Shown here one piece after another: positions 29,903 through 41,089 of a stretch of 64,000 nt of DNA (position 1 is its first letter; the number at the start of each line of letters is the position of its first letter). The DNA is from Turnera subulata (lineage: Eukaryota; Streptophyta; Magnoliopsida; Malpighiales; Passifloraceae), in NCBI GenBank assembly GCA_028386065.3, contig JAKUCV010000253.1, positions 194,656-258,655 of the forward strand, read 5' to 3'. The notes below the pieces were generated by a model. The model was not told the DNA's origin, searched no databases, and saw only the letters and a program-made list of their open reading frames with translations. Position numbers and translations under genes: made by a program.

Positions 29903-30940
29903 GGCTCTAGAGGCGGTGGAATTGGCGGTGTTGGTGCCGAATTCTAGTCCTATGGGTACTAGGAATCCTCCTCTAACTAGTATTCAAAGTATGGTTGCAC
30001 TAGGAATCCTATTTCTCCATGGATTAGAAAATCCCTAACCTAAACAAAATAAAAATCTAAATTTTAATCCTAAAAACTAAAGGAATACTAACCTATATAT
30101 TTTTGGTGGGTTTAAAGCACTAAAGTCGGCAGCTAATGGATTGGAATTTTTTTTTTTAAGTCGGCAAAGTGCCTTGCTACCCTCGGGTCGGTAGGTGCTG
30201 TCGGTGTGCCTTGGTCTCTCGTTGGTGCGCGCTGGCGGGTCGGCTGGGGCGCGCTGGCCTGCGCGTTGGTACGCCTTGGCTAGCCCGTTGGTGGTCTACT
30301 TATGCACCAATGGTACGAAAAAACCCAATTTTTTTTTTCTATTTGCGTTTTTTATGTTGTTTTCTAAAATATTTTTCTGATTTTTTTTGATTTTCTATTT
30401 TCTAATTTTTATCTTTTTAATATATTATGAAAAAGTATAAAGTCCTAAGGTACTAGAAAAATAAAGAAACCCTAAAAAATAATCCTAAAGATTCGTCTCC
30501 TCGAACTTAGCCTAAAGTTTATTATGAACGTGCCATAGGAATCTAAGGTTATGTGCTAGTTCTATATGAATGCATCAAAACAAACAAAATCAAACAAATC
30601 ACTCAAGCAAATCATCACACAAATTAAACAGAAAAGTAAGAGTTTGAGTTTAAGAAAAGCTTCTCTGGTTAATTTGATGTCGATTTGACCCTTCTTGTAT
30701 GGTTGATCTCTCCTTGAAAAATTTAGTTCCTTCCTTCTTGCAATCTGCTTAGACTAAAAAACAAAAACAAAAATTAATAAAAATAAAAGACTCATAACAC
30801 TAAATTACCTGAAATTGTGGGTTGCCTCCCACACAGCGCTTCTTTACTGTCGTCTTAGCTGGACTCGCTCATTGGAGGGTTATGGTGGATCATGAAGCTT
30901 TTCGGCGAATTGCCTCCCATGAAAATCGGCTTGATGATTG
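29903..30940. other. Non-coding part of Athila element J
   Basis: Mostly AT-rich, with a short GC-rich island at 30160-30300 (GGTCGG, GCGCGCTGG and TTGGT phrases). No gene seen. The phrase GGGTTGCCTCCCACACAGCGC at about 30820 is probably the conserved end of the pol region. Confidence 0.4.
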
Positions 30941-31740
30941 ACAAGATCGTGATTGCTCTCATCTTTTGTAATGTATCCCATACGTGTAGATAGTCAACCA
31001 ACTCGGCAAACCAAGGAGGCTTCTTTTGTTGAAATCGCATGCACCATGGCGAGGTAATCGTCAGGTAATGCATCATTGATCGGCTGCTCCTCTTCTTGCT
31101 TCTCATCTTTCTCTAATTGCAATCTTGATAAATGATCAACTACTAAATTTTCTGTTCCCTTCTTGTCCTTGATCTCAAGGTCGAATTCTTGCAACATAAG
31201 AATGCATCGAAGAAGTCTCGGTTTCGCTTCTTTCTTCTGGAGCAAATACTTCAATGCGGCATGGTCCCTGTGAACAATCACTTTGGAACCCAAAAGGTAA
31301 CTCTTGAACTTGTCGATTGCGAATACAACAACTAATAATTCCTTCTCCGTAGTTGCATAATTAACTTGAGCATCATCCAATGTCTTGCTTGCATAATAAA
31401 TGGCGTGCATCTTCCCATCTCGGCGTTGTCCAAGAACCGCGCCAACTGCATAGTCGCTTGGATCACACATTATCTCGAACGGAAGTGAATAATCAGGGGG
31501 TTGAATGATGGGTGCCGAAATCAATTGCTTCCTGAGCTTGTCGAATGCTTGCAGACAATCTTCATCAAAGACAAAAGGTACAGCTTTATTCAAGAGATTG
31601 GTAAGGGGTTTGGCTACCTTTGAAAAGTCCTTAATGAATCTTCTGTAGAATCCGGCATGTCCATGGAAACTCTAAATTGCCTTGACTGAATTCGGTGGAG
31701 GTAAGGTCTCTATCACATCTATCTTGGCTCGACCTACTTC
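30941..31740 (-). pseudogene. pol: RNase H region of Athila element J
   Basis: Frame 31593-30994 gives [73 protein letters not shown] and LVVDHLSRL: the RT connection and RNase H of Athila-type Ty3 elements, with the catalytic Asp of CDPSD. Upstream 31594-31740 adds AKIDVIETLPPPNSV and [16 protein letters not shown], with one stop. It ends shortly after [10 protein letters not shown], where integrase should follow but is deleted. Confidence 0.88.
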
Positions 31741-31745
31741 AATCC

Positions 31746-33255
31746 TGTTAGTGTAATGCCCAAAAGCCAATCATTGGATGATTGTATTTAAGTCATGTAT
31801 TTTGATTAAAGTTTTATTCCAATAAAAATGTTTATCTATGATAAATGCTTGCACATATTTATAACCTAAGAATATTTTATATTCTTGAAATGTCCCTAGT
31901 CGATTATTACTATGGATGAGTTGTAATAATAAATAAAGACTTGCGTATGTTGAGAATCATATGAGATATAAGTTCTACATACGGGTACAAGTTAGAGAAC
32001 TTGTGGAATGGACTGACCCGACATAAGAACACTGCATGGACTCATGTTGTCATTAGTGATTCTTATATGTACTATCCTTAGACCTGAGATCATCAAGGTT
32101 CCCAACACGTGAGTCATACACTTTGATATTACACTTGGTCTTTCGTAATTGAGTGGACCTAAGAGTAATCATTGGGTATATGATATAATGTGTAGTGGGT
32201 TTTGTATGATCAAGATGGAATTCGTCCAATCCGTATAACGGGTATATTATCAGTTGGGCCTCTTGATAGAGTTGAACTGTAAATGCATGGCCATGCTCAG
32301 ATTAAGTGATATGGGGATATCATTTGCATCTATATCACACAGTTAACTCGGGGATCAAGGAACTTTAGATCAAACATATACGAGAATGACATATTCCATG
32401 TCTCGTGCTTGATCTTGATATAATGAGACGAAAGAATAATGACATTTTTCCGAGGCATAGTGAATCAATATTGATCTTGTCGTTTGGGTAGCAATGATGT
32501 GTTGCTAGACACCGCTCATTGTTTATAATTGTAAATGAGAGTTTACAATTATTGTCGAACGTCACAAGTGCCTACAGGCTCACACACTTAGAGCTGTTGA
32601 TTCGAGCTAGTGGTTAGACCATGGTTGGACCATGGTTCGACTGGGATATTGAGCTAGTGGTTGGACCATGGTTCAACTGGATTTTTTGGGTTGATTTGGT
32701 TCACTAACTACCAGATTTATTGGACCAGAATTAGTGCCCAAAGTGGATGTGTAATGATATATATGTTTAATGCAAAGTGGAAACATAATGATGTATGTGA
32801 TACATGATTAAAGATAAGGCACTATCATTATGCATGATGATGTTGGCCATTATCTTATTAGCCTATGCATTAGATGTATATGAGTAGTGTGAGCAGATTT
32901 TTCAGATATGGAAAGCTGAGAAAACACACTCTTCATACTTGAGAAAGAAACATATCAAACACTAGGCTCTCTAGCTCTCGGAATTTTGCAGCTAGCACTG
33001 CGGTTCGGGAGTGCTCCGGTTAGTGATTGTGAGACAGTTGCTAGCGGTCATCAACGGTTCGTGTGGATACCGTAGAGGAGTCTGATTTCTATCCGGTTCT
33101 TGCTGGTTCGGATCATTAGTTGAGTGAAAGAACTCGACCAATTCCAGGTATGAAATTCTTGTTATTCGGTTTACCCCGTTTCACATGGATCCTCCATTAG
33201 TTCCGGGTTTTTCTGCTGTGCAATTGTCTCTTGTTTGCATACCCGGTAACTTACA
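31746..33255. mobile_element. Solo LTR inserted in the Athila RT
   Basis: TGTTAGTGTAATGCCC to GGTAACTTACA, 1510 bp, flanked by AATCC at 31741-31745 and 33256-33260. Removing it restores the RT frame context GGI / EVGRAKID. No internal region, PBS or PPT, so it is a recombined solo LTR of an unidentified, probably copia-type, family. Strand not determined. No gene inside. Confidence 0.88.
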
Positions 33256-33260
33256 AATCC

Positions 33261-33768
33261 CTCATTCGGAAACTAAGTGTCAAAGGACAATTCCTTCTTG
33301 TACCATGAAATGGCATTTTTCCCAATTAAGCACTAGATTACTCTCCTCACTTCTTGCAAGTACATTTGATAGGTTAGATAGACAATCCTCAAACGTCTTC
33401 CCATAGACTGAAAAGTCATCCATAAAAACTTCCATAATCTTCTCTATGTAGTCAGAGAAAATCACCATCATGCATCTCTGAAAAGTTGCTGGCACATTGC
33501 ATAGCCCAAAAGGCATCCGTCGATGAGCAAAAGTACCATATGGACAAGTAAATGTAGTCTTCTCCTGATCATTCGGGTGAATTGGAATCTGAAAGAATCC
33601 CGTATATCTGTCCAAATAGCAACCGTAAGAATGCTTAGCTAATCTCTCCAACATCTAATCAATAAATGGCAAGGGAAAATGATCCTTGCGCGTAGCACTA
33701 TTCAGCTTCCTATAATCAATACACATCCTCCATCCAGTGACAGTTCTTGTTGGAATCAATTCGTCATC
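33261..33768 (-). pseudogene. pol: Reverse transcriptase core of Athila element J
   Basis: Minus strand from 33768: DELIPTRTVTGWRMCIDYRK, LNSATRKDHFPLPFID, a TAG at 33655 (Gln expected), then DRYTGFFQIPIHPNDQEKT, PYGTFAHRRMPFGLCN and the polymerase motif VFMDDFSVYG. Two TGA codons at the end replace Gly and Arg. FMDD with GLCNVPATFQRCM is the Athila/Ty3 type. Confidence 0.9.
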
Positions 33769-35454
33769 TGTTGGAACTAATGCCTCCTTGCTTCTTATAG
33801 GTTTTGATATTGACAAACTAAAGGCAAAAAGAAATGAATTGAAATGAAGGCAAATCAATCCTCAAGTCAAAGAAACCAAATCAAGAGCAAAGTATCAAAG
33901 TGAATTAGCACAAGAATTGAAGAGCCAAGAAAGAAGAGTTAGATTCATAAATTGTACAAGGTATAACACTCAACTCTTCTAGGACATTGGCTCAAAATAA
34001 GATGAATTTTGCTCAAGCATCACATAACATATTTCCAAGCATAAAAATATTTTTCGAGGAATGAACATCGATGTTGTGGATTTAAACATCGATGTTCCTG
34101 CCTTTGCACAATTCTTCAAAAATTGGCAGTAGGCAAATAACATCGAAGTTTAATCCATAACATCGATGTTATAATGACCGTTGCTTTTAAAATTAGTCAT
34201 AACATCGATGTTCCCATTTGTAACATCGATGTTCTTTCAAGTTGACTTTAAAATCGTTTTTGCCGAGCCAAAATAACATCGATGTTGGCATCCCAAACAT
34301 CGATGTTCTTGGTTTCAACCATTTTTCCAAAAGTTGGCAGTAGCTCCAAAACATCGATGTTTACATCTAAACATCGATGTTCCTGCCTTCAAAAAATTTT
34401 CCAAAAATTGGCAGAAGGCTCAGAACATCGATGTTGGCTTCCTAAACATCGATGTTCTTATGACCGTTGCATTTCAAAATATTTCTTACATGAGCAAAAC
34501 ATCGATGTTGGATTTAGAACATCGATGTTCTTCAAATTGAGTCTTTTAACTCTTGTTCACAGAAGCAAAATAACATCGATGTTCTGAATTAAAACATCGA
34601 TGTTCTTCAATGATCAGTTTTCATCTCTTTTTCACAGAAGCAAAATAACATCGATGTTGGTTTTCAAACATCGATGTTCTTCATATGAAGCTTTAAAGGA
34701 TTTTACACAGAATCAAAATAACATCGATGTTGGGTTTGATAACATCGATGTTGAGCCTTAAAACATCGATGTTATGGCCGTTATTTCTGACAACTTTTCA
34801 TTACCCACTATGTCTTGTTTAAAGATGTTTTCTTGAGTGGATCCTAAATGGCTATACATGTTTTCAGAGCTATAAATTATTCATTTACAGCTCTGATTAC
34901 TAATCAATCAACTCTTAAGATTCAAGCATTCATTTCACACATCAAAATCAATTTTTATTGAGCCAATATCCTATTGAGGATTTGAGAGTTGCCTTTTAGA
35001 GCTTAAATTCTATATCTCATATCTACTCTTTGAGAGAGTTCTTTGTTTGAGTGATTGAATTGTGTATTCATACACCTTAAGGGAGGTTAGTTCCCTTGTT
35101 GAGATTCATAGGAAGAGGGTATATCTTCTTGTGTGAGAAGTCTTGAAGTGAGGTATCTTCAAGCAAGAGTGTTGAGGTTCATGTGACTTGAACTCTTAGG
35201 TTTAGGATTCTTGTGATTAGAATTCCTAGGTTGTAAACGGTTTGTTAAGCACCCGTAAGCTTAATGTAGATAGTGGAATCTTCAAGAGAGTCTCTTGAAG
35301 GACTGGATTAGCCACACAAGTAGTGTGTGTGTGAACCAGGATAAATTGATTGTGTCCTTCAATCTTTTTAATTCTGCATTTATTTCATGCTTATTTCGTT
35401 TTAATCCGATAAACGCTATTCACCCCCCTCTAGCGTAAGTCTATTGTTCTAACA
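33769..35454 (+). repeat. 5' LTR of element D
   Basis: TGTTGGAACTAATGCC to TATTGTTCTAACA, 1686 bp. TATA box TATAAATT at 34871-34878. Palindromes 34064-34773. It lacks one palindrome-bounded unit of about 50 bp present in the partner LTR at about 40341-40391. Confidence 0.92.
34064..34773. repeat. Helically phased AACATCGATGTT array (D 5' LTR)
   Basis: Start positions counted by hand: 34064, 34085, 34139 (one base changed), 34159, 34201, 34222, 34275, 34296, 34350, 34370, 34424, 34445, 34498, 34518, 34572, 34593, 34647, 34667, 34720, 34741, 34762. Within doublets 20-21 bp; between doublets 53-54 bp, with one of 42. The doublets therefore recur every 73-75 bp. Confidence 0.95.
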
Positions 35455-35456
35455 AT

Positions 35457-35469
35457 TGGTAGCAAAGCC
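35457..35469 (+). other. Primer binding site of element D
   Basis: TGGTAGCAAAGCC two bases after the LTR end; a variant of the family site TGGTAGCGGAGCC with two G-to-A changes. Confidence 0.65.
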
Positions 35470-35509
35470 TAACTCTCTGAAAGACTTAACCGTTTGAGAG
35501 AAATTTTCT

Positions 35510-36873
35510 ATGGCTTCTTCAAGTTATTTGTATGCAGGAATCGCTGAAGGACAATCCACTACCAGTGCACCGTTCTTTGACGGAACAAATTACGCATATT
35601 GGAAGGAAAGGATGAGAATTTTCATCCAAGCCAATAATTTCGCAGCCTGACTGGTGATAAAGAATGGTGTTCAAGTCCCAACAAGGACGGTAGTGGGGTA
35701 CAACGAAGATGACATCCAGAGAATCAAAAACCACTCCAAGGCGATACACATGCTCCAATGTGCGGTCAATCCGAATGACTATCAAATAATCTCGCGCTGT
35801 GCAACAGCCAAGGAGATGTGGGAAATGCTGGGAATCATCTATGAGGAAACTGACAGCAAGCAAGATGAGACTGTCAACCTTTGTTTTATGGCAAAGTAAG
35901 AATCTCCGGAAGAGGTAAGTAGTTCCTATTCGGGTGATGATTATACATTTAAAGAGCTGCAAAATGCATTTACTGAATTGTACAGTAAATTCATTTCTGT
36001 CTCAAATGTTAATAAGAACTTAAAGAAACAGAACAAGACCTTAGAAAATAATGTAGAATTATTATCACATGATAAGGATAAGTTATCAAGTGAAAATGAT
36101 AAGCTTGAAAAGGAAAAGCATGCTCTTAGTATGTCTTGCAATGAACTTAACGAGAAGGTATCCTCTAATGTATGTGCTTGTGTTGAATTGGGAAAAGAGA
36201 ATGAATCTCTTAAGTATCAAGTTGATGATTTGAAGAAAACATTAGAGAAATTTACAAATGGTAGAGATAGTCTTAATCTTCTCCTAGGACAACAAAGAAG
36301 TCCAACACAGAAAGAAGGATTAGGAGCATCTAATGTGTCAAATGATGTCAAACCTACTGTGCTTAATGCTAAGACACATAAACATGGTGTTTCATCTTCT
36401 ACTCATCACACTAGATCACATGTTCATGACACAAGATCATATACTCATCATAGAAGGTCACATGCTCAAAATGCAAGATCAAATGCATGTAGTGGAAAAT
36501 CTCATTATGCTAAAATGTATGCCTACAATGTTAGATCAATTGCTAATGATGCAAGACCACATGTATACAATGCTAAAAATGAAGGCTCTCATCATACTAA
36601 ACCTAGGAAACATTCGGCTCAATTTAGGAAAAACAAGAATATACCTAAGGAAGACAAGCATAATAGATTGCATAAACATAGGCAATATGGTACTTATAAC
36701 CAACCTAGAAGAATGCACAATCCTAACGTTATTTGCCACTATTGAAACAGAATAGGTCACATTGCCCCGGTATGTTTCACTAGGAATAGGCATTGGGCTC
36801 AAGAAGAAGCTCATACTACTATGTTCCTAACCCGCAAGGACCCAAAAAGATTTGGGTACCAAAATCTTGCTAA
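35510..36873 (+). pseudogene. gag: Gag of element D, short form, broken
   Basis: Same short form as element A: MASSSYLYAGIAEG, then IYEETDS joined to KQDETVNLCFMAK, without the first zinc knuckle. Stops: TGA at 35647 (Trp in A), TAA at 35897, TGA in the second knuckle after CHY (36743). A one-base deletion follows near EEAH. The coiled coil (35978-36300) is followed by an unusual His/Arg/Ser-rich repeat region (about 36380-36600: HTRSHVHDTRSYTHHRRSH). Residual homology ends at the TAA at 36871. Confidence 0.85.
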
Positions 36874-37663
36874 ATTGTCTTGCAGGTATGCTTGAAGGCA
36901 TCAAGTGTACTTTGGTACCTTGATTGCGGATGCTCCAAGAAAATGACAAAAGAAGCATCCAAGTTCTAAAATGTGGAACCACCTGTTCGATTTTGGTAGA
37001 AATGCAAGGTTGAGTGATAGTGCAAAACCGGACCAGAAGATGACAACATCGATGTTTAATAAGCAACATCGATGTACCATATTTTTCAGCTCACTTGTGT
37101 TTTTCAACCAGTAGCTGAAAAACATCGATGTTGTATCGCCAACATCGATTTTCCAACGAGAGCACCGAGCCACAAATCGAGCATGCACATCGATTTTTTG
37201 TATCAAACATCGATGTTCGGTGAGAACTTTATTTTCCAGTAGTCGTTAAACATCGATGTTCATTTTCTACACATCGATGTTATTCATTCCAAGCTATTTA
37301 AAATTTCTGTCTAGTAGTCAAAAACATCGATATCACATTCTTGAACATCGATGTTCTGCCTTTGTTGCATTTTCACAACTTAGAAATAAGTTAACTTTCT
37401 CACTTAAGTTAAGAAATTTAGGTAGCATGTTCATGACTAAATGTTTCAGGAATAATATTCAGATTTCTTTCAATTTAAGCTAAGCATGTAGTTAGTGTAC
37501 AATTGATCAAATTAAGAAACACTAGCTTGTTTGATGAACACTCACATGGAAGAATTTTATGTCATACACATGCTGAAAACATAAATACTTTTATTGATTA
37601 TAAAGATTGAGTACAACTGCTGGAACTTAAAACACACTTATTACAATTATCATAATCCAGCTC
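36874..37663. other. Protease stub and internal palindromes of element D
   Basis: 36885-37020 is the protease start with the family deletion (GAAATGCAAGGTTGAGTG). Palindromes occupy 37045-37355, first pair 20 bp apart, some decayed. 37360-37663 is AT-rich; no gene seen. Confidence 0.7.
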
Positions 37664-38347
37664 CTAATGATTTGGTACAGCAGTTACAGAGAAGCTATTG
37701 GGGTCACTGACTATATTAACCCTCACACTATCGTTCCATGCAAACCACATTCCACCCGAGTTATTCTGGCTAGGGATTTCAAACCGGTTCACTGATGGAA
37801 AACGGAGAGGGATGACCCCGTGGTTTTTGCCAGGTTGCTATAATGTCTCGGTGAGCAGAACCATGTTCGGCTTGTACTGGTTCTTCAGGTCTCTCAACAT
37901 TCTTGCAAAGTCTTCAGAGCGCCTCGTGATTCCTCTGCAATTCCACACTAGCAGGCGAACCTTTGGCCACGTCGGTGGTAAGCTAGGGGCCTCTGCAGCA
38001 CTCTGAGCAGTCATTGATAGACGGTAATAACTTCCTTATTCTAAGGTTTGATGGGTAGACTCCAGTTGAAAACTTTCAAGCCTTTTAGATATGAAGAGCA
38101 TGGTGCCATTGGCCATACCATAGAAGGATGTTCTAAGTGGGCTTTGACTCTCAAGAAAAACAGTTTCTTCCATGGGTGAAACAAAAAACCTAGAGGAGTA
38201 GAGCTCATCCACAAATACTAAGCGAGGCATTCTACCTAGTTCAATAGGCAGCTCCTCAGACGGCTTACTTACAATACTATAGGCTAATCGGTTTCTCCTA
38301 CCTACGGCTGCACCCTCAACAAAAAATACAGTGGAAGGGGAAGGCAT
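37664..38347 (-). pseudogene. Antisense ORF1 with truncated EEP domain (element D)
   Basis: Again exactly 684 bp. MPSPSTVFFVEGA, GRRNRLAYSIV, RMPRLVFVDELYSSRFFV, TMLFISKRLESF. It has TAA at 38036 (Gln in the sister copies) and TAG near 37840 (Trp in LWQPG). The C-terminal part has VWNCRGITRRSEDFAR, DLKNQYKPNMVLLTET, NNSGGMWFAWNDSVRVNI. Both stops are C-to-T type changes read on one strand or the other. Confidence 0.78.
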
Positions 38348-38439
38348 TTTTGCTTTTGATTTTTTTTTCTTTTTCTTCTAACTCTCTTTCAGAAATTGGC
38401 TTATAAATTTTCTGTGTTTAATGAGCTACATCGTATGCC

Positions 38440-38447
38440 TATTTATA
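38440..38447 (-). promoter_or_regulatory. TATA box and upstream repeats of antisense ORF1 (D)
   Basis: CTATAAATAGGC on the minus strand, 93-100 bp before the ATG. Upstream, AGGTGACCCCTACC occurs twice (about 38478-38492 and 38528-38542); the same doublet stands before ORF1 in E. Confidence 0.6.
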
Positions 38448-39341
38448 GAAACACAATTGCATTGCTTCTTCTCTCAGAAGGTGACCCCTACCAATTTCTG
38501 AAGTGTCCAGAAGTGTTGAGGAGGTGACCCCTACCTATCTTTGGAGTGTCATGAACAACGTTCAGAAGAAGGCCCCTCCAAACTGCTTTGATTTTCAAGA
38601 AACACTTGCCAATTCATTTATTACTAACCTCCAAATTTTTCAGATAGTCAAGCATTTACTTTGTTGAAAATCCTGGCCTAAATTGCATTATTGATTCATC
38701 ACGAGATTTACTGTCTGATTAGTTGGGCATCAGAGGCAACCATAGTCCAACTGACAAGACATTTTCTCGAGCCCGGTGTACTACGACAAGGAGATACCTC
38801 CTCATCCTGGGAGGATAGAAATCCAAGAAAATATTTCTTGGGGGCAGAGGCTTTCTTACTACCCTTAAAATTGTCACACATGTTTCATCTTACTAAAGCT
38901 CGTGTATTATCTTTGCTAACTCGAGCACCCAAGGCTCGCCTAACTCTGTTTTACAGGTACCTCTCATTAGGACCAAGAGAAAGGAGGAATAAGGCTTGCT
39001 GAAGAAGTAACATAATGAGGAAGAAGCTAATGATGAGGATGAGGAAGATGATGGGAACAAGGACCATTGCTCTTAACTTTTAACTTATGTTTATGTGTTG
39101 ATGTTCAATTTAATTAAATGCTTTGCCTTTGCCATTTCTTTTTGCTAATGACAAAAGGGGGAAAAATCACAGAAAGTATATGGTATATGCACTAAAGGGG
39201 GAATCATAGGTTAAAAGAATAAGTATGTGCATCAAGTTAGGGGGAATTGAAGTTAGGGGGAACTAAACCTCACTTTGATAGTTTTTAAAACTTGGCATAT
39301 ACTAACTCCTTAGCATATACTTTCAAACTGTTTGTCATTAT
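38448..39341. other. 3' region of element D with the tail of the accessory ORF
   Basis: The accessory ORF body is deleted. Only an acidic tail remains (about 39015-39077: EEANDEDEEDDGN and stop), equivalent to the end of the ORF in C and E. The 3' untranslated region follows. No intact gene. Confidence 0.6.
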
Positions 39342-39356
39342 CAAAAAGGGGGAAAT
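39342..39356 (+). other. Polypurine tract of element D
   Basis: AAAAAGGGGGAAAT before the LTR start TGTTGGAAC. Confidence 0.85.
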
Positions 39357-41089
39357 TGTTGGAACTAATGCCTCCTTGCTTCTTATAGGTTTTGATATTG
39401 ACAAACTAAAGGCAAAAAGAAATGAATTGAAATGAAGGCAAATCAATCCTCAAGTCATAGAAACCAAATCAAGAGCAAAGGATCAAAGTGAATTAGCACA
39501 AGAATTGAAGAGCCAAGAAAGAAGAGTTAGATTCATAAATTGTACAAGGTATAACACTCAACTCTTCTAGGACATTGGCTCAAAATAAGATGAATTTTGC
39601 TCATGCATCACATAACATATTTCCAAGCATAAAAATATTTTTCGAGGAATGAACATCGATGTTGTGGATTTAAACATCGATGTTCCTGCCTTTGCACAAT
39701 TCTTCAAAAATTGGCAGTAGGCAAATAACATCGAAGTTTAATCCATAACATCGATGTTATAATGACCGTTGCTTTTAAAATTAGTCATAACATCGATGTT
39801 CCCATTTGTAACATCGATGTTCTTTCAAGTTGACTTTAAAATCGTTTTTGCCGAGCCAAAATAACATCGATGTTGGCATCCCAAACATCGATGTTCTTGG
39901 TTTCAACCATTTTTCCAAAAGTTGGCAGTAGCTCCAAAACATCGATGTTTACATCTAAACATCGATGTTCCTGCCTTCAAAAAATTTTCCAAAAATTGGC
40001 AGAAGGCTCAGAACATCGATGTTGGCTTCCTAAACATCGATGTTCTTATGACCGTTGCATTTCAAAATATTTCTTACATGAGCAAAACATCGATGTTGGA
40101 TTTAGAACATCGATGTTCTTCAAATTGAGTCTTTTAACTCTTGTTCACAGAAGCAAAATAACATCGATGTTGTGAATTAAAACATCGATGTTCTTCAATG
40201 ATCAGTTTTCATCTCTTTTTCACAGAAGCAAAATAACATCGATGTTGGTTTTCAAACATCGATGTTCTTCATATGAAGCTTTAAAGGATTTTACACAGAA
40301 TCAAAATAACATCGATGTTGGGTTTGATAACATCGATGTTTTAGTTACCGTTAGTCCAATAATTCAAATTTACTGGACAAAACATCGATGTTGAGCCTTA
40401 AAACATCGATGTTATGGCCATTATTTCTGACAACTTTTCATTACCCACTATGTCTTGTTTAAAGATGTTTTCTTGAGTGGATCCTAAATGGCTATACATG
40501 TTTTCAGAGCTATAAATTATTCATTTACAGCTCTGATTACTAATCAATCAACTCTTAGCATTCAAGCATTCATTTCACACATCAAAATCAATTTTTATTG
40601 AGCCAATATCCTATTGAGGATTTGAGAGTTTCCTTTTAGAGCTTAAATTCTGTAACTCATATCTACTCTTTGAGAGAGTTCTTTGTTTGAGTGATTGAAT
40701 TGTGTATTCATACACCTTAAGGGAGGTTAGTTCCCTTGTTGAGATTCATAGGAAGAGGGTATATCTTCTTGTGTGAGAAGTCTTGAAGTGAGGTATCTTC
40801 AAGCAAGAGTGTTGAGGTTCATGTGACTTGAACTCTCAGGTTTAGGATTCTTGTGATTAGAATTCCTAGGTTATAAACGGTTTGTTAAGCACCCGTAAGC
40901 TTAACGTAAATAGTGGAATCTTCAAGAGAGTCTCTTGAAGGACTGGATTAGCCACACAAGTAGTGTGTGTGTGAACCAGGATAAATTGATTGTGTCCTTC
41001 AATCTCTTTAATTCCGCATTTATTTCCTGCTTATTTCGTTTTAATCCGATAAACGCTATTCACCCCCCCTCTAGCGTAGGTCTATTGTT
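39357..41089 (+). repeat. 3' LTR of element D, last bases lost
   Basis: TGTTGGAACTAATGCC, near-identical to 33769-35454, ending TCTATTGTT without the final CTAACA. Palindromes 39652-40413 include one extra unit relative to the partner. Confidence 0.92.
39652..40413. repeat. Array of AACATCGATGTT palindromes (D 3' LTR)
   Basis: Same sites and spacing as 34064-34773, plus an inserted unit at about 40341-40391 containing ACCGTTAGTCC and bounded by palindromes. Confidence 0.95.

Larger units (their letters stand above)
33769..41089 (+). mobile_element. SIRE-type element D (short gag, no pol, antisense ORF1)
   Basis: LTR 33769-35454, PBS, broken short gag, protease stub, internal palindromes, antisense ORF1, tail of the accessory ORF, PPT, LTR 39357-41089. 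Inserted in the RT of Athila element J. The left flank TCATC cannot be matched on the right because the LTR end and flank were lost where the foldback element sits. Confidence 0.88.

Noticed and set aside
34064..34773. CRISPR-like array of short palindromic repeats and spacers
   Set aside because: The repeats are 12 bp inside plant LTRs and the spacers are diverged copies of each other. There is no leader or cas gene.
37698..38006. Plus-strand ORF repeated at 59530-59829
   Set aside because: Shadow of the C-terminal half of antisense ORF1.
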